Shown: positions 34,353 to 42,068 of the stretch, piece after piece
Layout: each line of letters opens with the position of its first letter
Position numbering within the stretch: the first letter of the stretch is position 1
Assembly (NCBI GenBank): GCA_942491535.1
Contig: CALOBV010000012.1
Coordinates: 161,168 to 225,167, forward strand
Direction: 5' to 3'
Source of the DNA: JAUVKT01 sp942491535
GTDB lineage: Bacteria > Bacteroidota > Bacteroidia > Bacteroidales > VadinHA17
DNA: 64,000 nt
Made by a program: the position numbers and the translations under genes
Notes under the pieces: model-generated
What the model was told of the DNA's origin: nothing
What the model saw: only the letters and a program-made list of their open reading frames with translations
Databases searched by the model: none

Positions 34353-35600
34353 ATGAACTACAGGAAAATGTTTTTAAGCTTTGTGGCCTTATTGTTATGG
34401 CTAACCGGCATCGTTGCCCAGCAGGTGCCTTATGGAATAAAATACCAGGCTGTTGCCAGGAATAGTTATGGAGAGGAGCTGGTATCTGAGCAAATAGATG
34501 TCAGATTCAGTATTCGTTCGGGTTCTAGCGAAGGTAATCTTGCATACCAGGAAGTTCATTCCAATGTTGTAACATCTCAATTTGGTGTCTTTGATGCAAT
34601 TATAGGTGCCGGAACGCCGTTTGCAGGAGATAAAGAGAGGTTCCAGGATATTACCTGGGAGACCGATAATTATTTTCTTGGGATTGAAATAAAATTTGAT
34701 AATGATTTTCTTTATATGGGATCTATGCAGTTTCTGAGTGTGCCATACGCACTTTATGCCGGCCGTTCTCTTGAGCCCGGGCCGGAAGGCCCTCCAGGCC
34801 CTCCGGGAGATCCAGCTTCTGATGATCAGACCCTGTCTTTTAATGGCGTAAATCTTGCAATTTCAGGCGGAAATGAGGTAAATCTGGCAGCCTTTTTAGC
34901 GGTTAATGATGCCGACCCTGATCCTGAAAATGAGATACAATCACTGAGTTTTAATTCGGTTAATTCGGAACTCGAGATTATCGGAGCCAACAAGGTTGAT
35001 CTCTCACCACTGATTAATTCCGACAACCAGGAACTTTCATACAATCCGCTTACTCATATTCTGACCATATCAAATGGAACTATTCCTGTAGACCTTGAAG
35101 AGTTAAAAGATGATGCAGATGCCAGCCCAACCAATGAGCTTATCTCAAATATTCAGATTGTTGGGTCCAGTCTGGTAATAGATGAGGGTTCTTCCCAGCA
35201 TTCGGTTGATTTAAGTAGTAATCTGGTGGCTTTCAGGGTAAAGAAAACTATCTCAACAGACGCACCAATGCCTTTGTCTAACGTTGATTTTTTACCAGAT
35301 GATGAGGACTATAATGATGGTTTAACTTTCAATATGGGGACAGGAGAATTCACAGCTCCTATGAATGGCATTTATGCATTTGATATAAACTATACAGCAG
35401 CGAGTAGCGCTGTTGAATTATCTATTTTCAAAAATGGAAATATTTTTGAAAAAATTGGATCAAACCTGACAACAAATCAACAGATTTTCAGGCATAAAAC
35501 TATCAAATTGAATTCTGGCGATAGAATCAAATTAGTAGTATATACTGGAACGGGTCTGGCAATTGGAACCGGAATTTTTTCAGGATTCCGGGTGTATTAA
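34353..35600 (+). CDS. Surface protein with collagen-like spacer and C1q/TNF-like C-terminal domain
   Basis: A 415-residue exported protein (signal peptide residues 1-23, ending IVAQ). The N-terminal domain (about 25-138) is a Bacteroidota surface module: GIKYQAVARN, QIDVRFSI, LSVPYALYAG. Residues 143-154 are a short collagen-like Gly-x-y stretch (GPEGPPGPPGDP). A DPD/E-rich repeat region follows (about 160-285). Residues about 290-415 look like a C1q jelly-roll: FNMGTGEFTAPMNGIYAFDI, a free strand pattern, then LNSGDRIKLVVYTG and a last strand. Such domains trimerise and are used in adhesion. It sits in an operon with the T9SS-sorted protein, and a strong terminator follows. Confidence 0.8.
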   Translation: MNYRKMFLSFVALLLWLTGIVAQQVPYGIKYQAVARNSYGEELVSEQIDVRFSIRSGSSEGNLAYQEVHSNVVTSQFGVFDAIIGAGTPFAGDKERFQDITWETDNYFLGIEIKFDNDFLYMGSMQFLSVPYALYAGRSLEPGPEGPPGPPGDPASDDQTLSFNGVNLAISGGNEVNLAAFLAVNDADPDPENEIQSLSFNSVNSELEIIGANKVDLSPLINSDNQELSYNPLTHILTISNGTIPVDLEELKDDADASPTNELISNIQIVGSSLVIDEGSSQHSVDLSSNLVAFRVKKTISTDAPMPLSNVDFLPDDEDYNDGLTFNMGTGEFTAPMNGIYAFDINYTAASSAVELSIFKNGNIFEKIGSNLTTNQQIFRHKTIKLNSGDRIKLVVYTGTGLAIGTGIFSGFRVY

Positions 35601-35630
35601 TAAGGTTTTTAATTTATTACAGATATTGCA

Positions 35631-35657
35631 GGGGCGCATCTATTGCGCCCCTTTTTT
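35631..35657 (+). terminator. Rho-independent terminator of the T9SS/C1q operon
   Basis: GGGGCGCA (35631-35638) pairs exactly with TGCGCCCC (35644-35651) across a five-base loop and is followed by TTTTTT. Confidence 0.92.
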
Positions 35658-35676
35658 AATTTTCATTTGCTTCAAT

Positions 35677-35721
35677 AGCCCTTTGCCCTTAGCTCTTAGC
35701 CCTTAGCCCTTTGCCCTTTGC
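35677..35721. repeat. Short tandem heptamer-like repeat (AGCCCTT/TGCCCTT)
   Basis: Six to seven imperfect copies of a 6-8 base unit (AGCCCTTT, GCCCTT, AGCTCTT, AGCCCTT...) run up to the stop of the M20 gene on the other strand. Variable-length intergenic repeats of this type are common in Bacteroidota genomes. Confidence 0.6.
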
Positions 35722-37262
35722 TACCTCTCCACTTCCTCAAGGGCACTCCTGAAGCGATCCATAAGCTCCTTATTAAGATCCAGTGGTGGATCGGAGTCTT
35801 CGCCAAGGAAAGACTTATAGGGATGCTCGGCACTGTATGTTTTAAATTCTTCCTTTATCTTATTTAATTTATCAGGTTCTGTAAGAAGGTCTATAGCAGA
35901 AGCAGCCATTACCCTTGATCCCGTATTGAGACCCTTCCATGCTGCACTGCCATAATATGCCGATACTGCAGACCAGTGGTGACCAATCATACCGGGAACT
36001 CCTCCGGGGAATCGTAATGTGGCGCAGGGGGCAACAAGTGTTACTTCGCCCACATCGGATGAACCTCCACCTACCTGGATACCTGAAGGCATATTTAGCT
36101 TATTTACTTCTATAGGGTATCCTGCTTCCTTTTTACCCAGATTCTTCTGGAGAGCTTTAGCATATTCGTTTTCTTCCTCTGTCCACTGCGGCATACCAAC
36201 CAGTTCAATATTCGACTGGATCAGTTCGGCCATTCCCCTGTTTGAATGTCGCTGGTGAACACCGGTAAGGACCCTTACCTCTTCAAGTGTTGTACCTGTT
36301 GCAAGAGCAGCTCCTTCGGCACATTTTACAACCCTGTCGTACATATCTTCCAATCGTTCATCGGTATTTCTTACATAGTACCAGACTGAAGCTTTATCGG
36401 GTACAACATTTGGTGCTTCCCCTCCCTTTACAATAACATAATGCATCCTGTGGGTGTAATCAAGGTGCTCTCTGAGGTAATTTGTTGAAACATTCATTAT
36501 TTCAACTGCATCAAGTGCACTTCTGCCATCCCAGGGTGCACCGGCCGAGTGTGCTGTTTTTCCACTGAAAGTGAATATTACCGAGATTACAGCATTACCG
36601 CTCACTCCAAACCCGGTACCCATATTACTCGATGAATGATTATCAATTACTGCATCGACATCATCAAAAACGCCGGCTCTTACCATATATGGACGGCTAA
36701 TAATAGTTTCTTCTGCCGGAGAACCATAAAATCTTATTGTACCCTTGATATTGTTCTTTTCCATGCTCTTTTTGGTTGCTATTGCCGCTGCAATAGCTGC
36801 TGTTCCCATCATATTATGTCCGCAGCCATGACCTGGCCCTCCCTCTATAAGAGGTTCCTGTTCGGGAACCCTTCCTTTCTGTGAAATCATTGGCAGGGCA
36901 TCAAACTCACCGAGTATTCCTATAACGGGTTTGCCGCTGCCCCAGCTGGCAATAAAGCATGTAGGCATGCCGGCCACATTCCGTTCAATAGTAAATCCTT
37001 CTGATTCAAGAGTTTCCATAAGAAGAGCAGATGATTTAAACTCCTGCATACCCAGCTCGGCATAGTGCCATATTTTATCAGATATTTGTCCGAATTTTTC
37101 TATTGTCTCTTCCTGCTCAAGCCATGATAGGGCCGTCTTTTTTTCTTTATAATTTTTTGCGGCAGGAACATCTATTACATTTTTATTTTGCGCAAACAGA
37201 AAGTTTACTGAAAATAATAATACAGTAATTATCGAGACGAATGATTTAGCCTGGCGATTCAT
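35721..37262 (-). CDS. Exported M20-family amidohydrolase (AbgB-like)
   Basis: A 513-residue protein with a signal peptide (residues 1-24, ending FAQN). It has metal-site motifs of M20/amidohydrolases: GEFDALP, GHGCGHNMMG, an active-site ASP/SPAEE equivalent (YGSPAEETI) and NHSSSN, with a dimerisation domain containing FSGKTAHSAG and a late GGGSSDVGEV. Closest in pattern to p-aminobenzoyl-glutamate hydrolase subunit B and related N-acyl amino acid amidohydrolases. Its export suggests it trims acylated or dipeptide substrates in the periplasm. It stands alone, convergent to the C1q operon. Confidence 0.9.
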   Translation of the reverse strand: MNRQAKSFVSIITVLLFSVNFLFAQNKNVIDVPAAKNYKEKKTALSWLEQEETIEKFGQISDKIWHYAELGMQEFKSSALLMETLESEGFTIERNVAGMPTCFIASWGSGKPVIGILGEFDALPMISQKGRVPEQEPLIEGGPGHGCGHNMMGTAAIAAAIATKKSMEKNNIKGTIRFYGSPAEETIISRPYMVRAGVFDDVDAVIDNHSSSNMGTGFGVSGNAVISVIFTFSGKTAHSAGAPWDGRSALDAVEIMNVSTNYLREHLDYTHRMHYVIVKGGEAPNVVPDKASVWYYVRNTDERLEDMYDRVVKCAEGAALATGTTLEEVRVLTGVHQRHSNRGMAELIQSNIELVGMPQWTEEENEYAKALQKNLGKKEAGYPIEVNKLNMPSGIQVGGGSSDVGEVTLVAPCATLRFPGGVPGMIGHHWSAVSAYYGSAAWKGLNTGSRVMAASAIDLLTEPDKLNKIKEEFKTYSAEHPYKSFLGEDSDPPLDLNKELMDRFRSALEEVER

Positions 37263-37367
37263 AGTATTTTGATTGGATTAATAATACCTTAAACTTAATG
37301 TTTTTAGCTATTATTCCTGTAAAATATCCTGTTAAAGTAAGTTAAGAAGGAACTTGCTGATATTTTA

Positions 37368-37763
37368 TTAATCTAAAAGTCTGTTAAGCCAGAGGGTGAA
37401 GAAGATGCCAAGTATTATTCCAAGAAAATTGGCTATCATATCGTAGATGCTAAAAGATCTGGCAACAATAATAAGTTGATGAGTTTCATCAGCAGCAGCA
37501 AATGCTATCAGGCAGAGCATCAGAATGCTCACTTTTTTGGACCATAATTTAATTTCTGTTTTTGCAAAGGTCAGAAATGCCAGGAACGCAAGTGCAAAGT
37601 ATTCGGAGAAATGCATAAGCTTATCAAAGTATCGTTCCAGCAATCCATTATTAATATTAATCTGTGGTAATCTTGGAAGAGATGAAAAAATCAGAATAAT
37701 TAGTACCCACGCCGCAAGAAGGTATGGGGCTGCTGATTTTATATATCCAAAAAGGACTTTCAT
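37368..37763 (-). CDS. VanZ-like family membrane protein
   Basis: A 131-residue protein with four hydrophobic segments and the VanZ-like pattern: SSLPRLP near the first loop, DKLMHFSEYFALAFLAFL, AAADETHQL and YDMIANFLGIILG near the end. VanZ homologues confer low-level teicoplanin resistance in enterococci, but most bacterial relatives have no known role. A resistance function is not implied here. It is a single gene in the 600-base space between the M20 gene and prfB. Confidence 0.88.
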   Translation of the reverse strand: MKVLFGYIKSAAPYLLAAWVLIILIFSSLPRLPQININNGLLERYFDKLMHFSEYFALAFLAFLTFAKTEIKLWSKKVSILMLCLIAFAAADETHQLIIVARSFSIYDMIANFLGIILGIFFTLWLNRLLD

Positions 37764-37865
37764 ATTACCTTTATTTTTCGGCCTGCTAAATTAATCATTC
37801 GATATTAATAATCTAAACTTGGCTGAAAGTCGTCTTTATGCTACTTTTATATAAAATTTACAGAG

Positions 37866-38955
37866 ATGATAAGTAACGATCAGTTAGATGGACTTATTAA
37901 GCGCCGTGATGCGCTGAGGAGGTTCCTTTGACATAGATGTCAAATTAAGCCAGATAGAAGAGAAGGAAAAAATTACACAGGATCCCTCGTTCTGGGACGA
38001 TCCAAAGGCTGCTGAAGATCATATGAAAGGCATTTCGCTCTTAAAGGGGTGGACAACATTATTCAAGGATGTTGAGGATTCTATCGACGATCTGCAGGTA
38101 TTATTTGATTTTCACAAAGATGGAGAAGCCAGTGAGGAGGAGATAGAGGAGAATTATTCAAGGTCTTTAAGACTGATTGAGGAGCTTGAACTTAAAAATA
38201 TGCTTCGTAAGGAGGAAGATCAGTTTGGAGCGATCATGAAAATAAATGCAGGGGCAGGTGGAACAGAAAGTAACGATTGGGCTGAAATGCTGATGAGGAT
38301 GTACCTTAGATGGAGCGAAACGAACGGGTATAGCGTTAAAGAACTGGATTTTCAACCCGGTGATGAGGTTGGAATAAAATCGGTTACACTTGAGATTTCA
38401 GGAGATAAGGGCTATGGCTACCTGAAAAGTGAGAACGGAGTACACAGGCTGGTAAGGATCTCACCTTTTAACGCACAGGGTAAGAGGCAGACTACATTTG
38501 CATCAGTATTTGTGTCTCCGCTGGTGGATGATGAAATAGAGATTGATATAAACCTTTCCGATATTACATGGGAGACCTACAGGGCAAGTGGTGCCGGAGG
38601 TCAGAATGTAAATAAGGTTGAAACGGCAGTGCGACTGCGACATGCTCCTACAGGGCTGGTAATAGAAAACCAGGAAACACGATCGCAGCATAAGAATAAA
38701 GAAAATGCACTGAGAATACTGAAATCGAATCTATATGAGCTGGAGCTCAGGAAGAGGATGGAGGAGCAGTCGAAAATTGAAGGAACCAAGCTTAAGATAG
38801 AATGGGGCTCGCAGATCAGATCTTATGTAATGCAGCCCTACAAAATGGTGAAAGACCTCAGAACCGGTTTTGAAACAGGTAATGTTCAGGCTGTTTTAGA
38901 TGGCGACCTGAATGGTTTTATTAAATCTTTCCTGATGGAATTCGGAGCTGATTAA
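37866..38955 (+). CDS. prfB: Peptide chain release factor 2, with programmed +1 frameshift
   Basis: The gene starts at ATG 37866, and the zero frame ends after 21 codons at TGA 37929-37931. Shifting by one base at CTT TGA C continues in frame from GAC 37930 to the stop at 38955, giving 362 residues, close to the 365 of E. coli RF2. The anticodon-like SPF tripeptide (residues about 199-201) sets UGA/UAA recognition, and the GGQ motif (about 244-246) triggers peptide release. Autoregulation follows from the frameshift: when RF2 is scarce, the ribosome pauses at the UGA and shifts. PrmC, the methylase acting on the GGQ glutamine, is encoded at 46348. Confidence 0.97.
37917..37932 (+). promoter_or_regulatory. 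RF2 programmed frameshift signal
   Basis: A Shine-Dalgarno-like AGGAGG (37917-37922) lies three bases before the slippery CTT (37926-37928), which is followed by the UGA stop and C (TGAC). This is the same spacing and slip site as E. coli prfB (AGGGGG, three bases, CTTTGAC). Confidence 0.95.
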
Positions 38956-38959
38956 TTGT

Positions 38960-39000
38960 TATCCTGAACAAAGCAAAGCCTGCCTGCCGCCAGGCAGGGA
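38960..39000. repeat. REP-like palindrome between convergent genes
   Basis: TTATCCTGAACAAAGCAAAG is followed by a perfect hairpin CCTGCCTG-CCGC-CAGGCAGG (38979-38998) and GGATCT. No T-run follows, so it is not an ordinary terminator. It resembles the ends of the elements at 25713 and 53953. Confidence 0.55.
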
Positions 39001-39054
39001 TCTATAATGTAATATGGGAATAGATTCCTTGATACCCCGGAACGATATTCCAGA

Positions 39055-40116
39055 TTAGTTTTTCCCACGAAATCCCGGCGCGAGATATCTTCTCCAGTAT
39101 TTCATCGGGGTAGTAAATGCAAACAGATGGTTAAATAGTCTTATCCTGTTGAGATAGAATATTATCACATAGAAAATCCAGGTGGCAAATATCGTGACGA
39201 TCCAAAGCATAATATAGTAGATCACATCCCTTGGAATAAAATCTAACTTATCGGTAATAATTGAAATAAGTCTGCTGAAATAGCTTATCTGTCCAATTTT
39301 AAAAATAAGAATTGTATAGATAGCCATCAGGGGAACAGAAGAGTTTACTGATTTCTTCGGACATATATTAGAACATCTCATGCAGCTCTCGCATTTATAT
39401 GTCCACCAGGGCCTGTTATTTACCATTTTTATTGCTCCTACCGGACAGCTTTCGGCGCATAATCCGCAACCATTGCAATTTACATCAGCAAGGTATGTCC
39501 TGGCCAGGATAAACCTGCCGAAGAAAATATATCCCAGACTGATGGGTATAATAAAAATATCAACAGGCAGGAGAACAAAGAATTTTATAGGATAGAACAT
39601 TTTCTTCCTGCTAAGGCTATCCCAGAGCTTTGATATCTCTCTGTCACGGCGACTGAAAATTGAATCAACTACCTTTTTGCGGATACCCGGGTGGATACTA
39701 ATCCAGTTAGATGGTGTGTCGAGTGGAACAACACCATGAATATGGTAGCCTTTAAGTAGCAGAATCAGCATGGGCAGCAGTATGGCCATCCCGCTTATGC
39801 CGGGAGTGAACAATTTACCCATCTTCATTCCGGCACGGTTATTTATCAGGATCACCCTTCCCTTTCCCCGCGGAAATCTCAGGATGAACTTTAACATATA
39901 CCAGGGTAAAGAAAAGCCATGTGTTGGATAAGAGAAGCCAAAAATATTGTTAGAGTTTAATGATCCCTTGAGTGGTAATGATTCAGCCCCGGCAGGGCTT
40001 AATGTAACATTGTTGTATGATTCTTTAGCAAGCTCTGAAAATCGTGTTGCAGCCCAGTATGAATTGCCTGTGCCGGTCATAAAGTAAATAATGACTGATG
40101 TTTCTGTTTCTGACAT
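39055..40116 (-). CDS. EFR1-type flavodoxin/ferredoxin protein
   Basis: About 353 residues from the ATG at 40116 (MSETETS). An N-terminal flavodoxin-like fold opens with VIIYFMTGTGNSYWAA, a phosphate-binding loop for FMN. Two 4Fe-4S clusters follow: CNGCGLCAESCP with its complement and CESCMRCSNICP. There are two or three hydrophobic segments in the last third, unusual for a soluble ferredoxin. Proteins of the EFR1 group are common in anaerobic Bacteroidota and Clostridia and are thought to transfer electrons. The role is not known in detail. Confidence 0.85.
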   Translation of the reverse strand: MSETETSVIIYFMTGTGNSYWAATRFSELAKESYNNVTLSPAGAESLPLKGSLNSNNIFGFSYPTHGFSLPWYMLKFILRFPRGKGRVILINNRAGMKMGKLFTPGISGMAILLPMLILLLKGYHIHGVVPLDTPSNWISIHPGIRKKVVDSIFSRRDREISKLWDSLSRKKMFYPIKFFVLLPVDIFIIPISLGYIFFGRFILARTYLADVNCNGCGLCAESCPVGAIKMVNNRPWWTYKCESCMRCSNICPKKSVNSSVPLMAIYTILIFKIGQISYFSRLISIITDKLDFIPRDVIYYIMLWIVTIFATWIFYVIIFYLNRIRLFNHLFAFTTPMKYWRRYLAPGFRGKN

Positions 40117-40148
40117 AGATATAAAGTTACAATATATGACAAAAAACA

Positions 40149-40181
40149 TTGATTTTCTATGTCTATTTTCTTTTACCTTTG
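40149..40181 (+). promoter_or_regulatory. Promoter of mutAB
   Basis: TTG (40149-40151) and TACCTTTG (40174-40181) lie 22 bases apart, matching the Bacteroidota -33 TTTG/TTG and -7 TAnnTTTG elements. The -7 box is 24 bases before the ATG at 40206, so the in-frame upstream ATG at 40149 is not the translational start. Confidence 0.6.
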
Positions 40182-40205
40182 CACAAAATAAAACAAGATA
40201 TAATA

Positions 40206-42056
40206 ATGTCAGAAAGCAAGAATTTATTCACACAATTTCCTCCTGTCTCTACAGAGGAGTGGATGGATAAAATTAACAAGGACCTGAAGGGAGCTGATTT
40301 TACAAGAAAGCTTGTATGGCGGAGTACTGAAGGTGTGGATGTAAATCCATTTTATCGCGAAGAAGACCTGGAAGAACTTTCTCATATTGATTCTCTCCCG
40401 GGAGAATTTCCTTTTGTAAGGGGTAATGGTAAAACAACTAATGAATGGCTTATAAGACAGGACATAGTGGTTGATGACCCTGCTGAGGCTAATAAAAAAG
40501 CACTGTATATTCTGAACCACGGGGTAAATTCTCTTGGGTTCAGGTTCGGCAGGGATGTTAAGTATTCAAGTGATCTTTTCGGGACACTTCTGGATGGTAT
40601 ATTTATTGAGAGTATTGAACTTAATTTCTACCCTGAGGGATCTGCAATTGAATTGCTTAAAGCCTTTAAAGCTCTCCTTGATGAAAGAGGTATTAAACCA
40701 GAAATGGTAAAGGGAGCAATTGAAACCGATCCAATAGGCAGGTATATGGTAAACGGTAAACTGTGTATCCCTCTTGACGAAGGGATCTTATACCTTAAGA
40801 ATCTTATTGAGTCTGCTGCTGATATCAGTGGCTTGAAGCTAATAAGGGTAAATGGAGCAAACTTTTCAAATGCAGGAGGAACGGTAATACAGGAACTCGG
40901 ACTAAGTCTTTCTATGGGTAATGAATATCTTGCCCGTCTGACCGACCTGGGAATGGCTCCTTATGATGTTGCAAAATCGATATGTTTTACTCTTGGAGTG
41001 GGGTCTAATTATTTCTTTGAGATAGCCAAGATGAGAGCAGCAAGACTATTATGGGCTGTCATTACAGAGAAACATGGTGTTAAGAAAGAAGCTCAGATAA
41101 TGAATATCCACGCTATTACAGGGGAATGGAATAAGACGGTTTATGATCCATATGTAAATATGCTGCGAACACAGACTGAGTCAATGTCTGCAACTCTGGG
41201 TGGGGTTGATTCTTTAACCGTTACAACATTTGATTCGGTATATAATAAGCCTTCAGATTTTTCTGAGCGGATAGCTCGTAATCAGCAGCTTATTCTTAAA
41301 GAGGAATCGCATTTTGATAAGATTGTTGACCCGGGAGCCGGATCGTACTATATTGAGAACCTTACCGCTATGGTTGCAGAAAAGGCATGGGAGCTATTCC
41401 TTGAGATAGAGAATGAAGGTGGCTTCCTTAAATCGCTGAAAGCTGGCCTTGTCCAGAAGAGAATTGAGAACAATGCACAGATACGTAATGGTAATCTTGC
41501 CAGGGGGAGAGAGAGGTTACTGGGAACAAATATCTATCCCAATATTAATGAAGTACTCGATTATACACCCCTTGTGTCAGAAAAGGATGATGTTACCGAG
41601 GTCAGGCCATTAAAGCTCTACAGGGGAGCTGAACTATTTGAACAGCTGAGATCTGAGACCGATAAATGGCATTCCAGGCCCAGGGTGTTTTTGCTTACGA
41701 TAGGTAACCCGTTAATGAGAAAGGCCAGGGCTCAGTTTGCAAGCAGTTTCTTTTCTGTGGCTGGATATGAAATAGTCGACAATATTGGTTTTGAAACACC
41801 ATCTGAAGGTGCTGAAGCAGCCCTCGCGCAAAAGTCAGATATAGTAGTTATTTGCAGCTCAGATGAGGAGTATGCTACAGTAGCACCGGCTATTTTCAAC
41901 AGTTTGAAAGGCAAAGCAATAGTAGTTGTTGCCGGATTGCCTGAATGTGAAAATGAATTGAGAGAGACAGGTATTGAAAACTTTATCAGCCTGAAGTCAG
42001 ATATCCTCAGAACATTGCAGGGCTTTAATAAATTACTTGGTATTAAAAAGATCTAA
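40206..42056 (+). CDS. mutA: Methylmalonyl-CoA mutase small subunit
   Basis: A 616-residue protein with the mutase TIM barrel (IRVNGANFSNAGGTVIQELGLSLSMGNEYLARL, FFEIAKMRAARLLWA, DPGAGSYYIENLT) and a C-terminal flavodoxin-like domain. The cobalamin-binding DxHxxG found in the large subunit is not seen, as expected for the non-catalytic partner. It forms a heterodimer with MutB, encoded 12 bases downstream, converting succinyl-CoA and (R)-methylmalonyl-CoA for propionate formation or use. No epimerase or MeaB gene is nearby. Confidence 0.94.
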   Translation: MSESKNLFTQFPPVSTEEWMDKINKDLKGADFTRKLVWRSTEGVDVNPFYREEDLEELSHIDSLPGEFPFVRGNGKTTNEWLIRQDIVVDDPAEANKKALYILNHGVNSLGFRFGRDVKYSSDLFGTLLDGIFIESIELNFYPEGSAIELLKAFKALLDERGIKPEMVKGAIETDPIGRYMVNGKLCIPLDEGILYLKNLIESAADISGLKLIRVNGANFSNAGGTVIQELGLSLSMGNEYLARLTDLGMAPYDVAKSICFTLGVGSNYFFEIAKMRAARLLWAVITEKHGVKKEAQIMNIHAITGEWNKTVYDPYVNMLRTQTESMSATLGGVDSLTVTTFDSVYNKPSDFSERIARNQQLILKEESHFDKIVDPGAGSYYIENLTAMVAEKAWELFLEIENEGGFLKSLKAGLVQKRIENNAQIRNGNLARGRERLLGTNIYPNINEVLDYTPLVSEKDDVTEVRPLKLYRGAELFEQLRSETDKWHSRPRVFLLTIGNPLMRKARAQFASSFFSVAGYEIVDNIGFETPSEGAEAALAQKSDIVVICSSDEEYATVAPAIFNSLKGKAIVVVAGLPECENELRETGIENFISLKSDILRTLQGFNKLLGIKKI

Positions 42057-42068
42057 GGAGCATCAATT

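Noticed and set aside
35677..35721. CRISPR array
   Set aside because: Repeat units are 6-8 bases without spacers and there are no cas genes; the tract is simple-sequence DNA.
37368..37763. Glycopeptide resistance (vanZ)
   Set aside because: Only the VanZ-like fold is present. No other van genes are nearby and the family is widespread in sensitive bacteria.
38979..38998. Rho-independent terminator after prfB
   Set aside because: The hairpin is perfect but no T-run follows on either strand; its context fits a REP-like repeat better.
40149..40205. N-terminal extension of MutA from an upstream ATG
   Set aside because: The segment overlaps a promoter match (TTG and TACCTTTG) and the extra residues are hydrophobic and unlike a mutase N-terminus.
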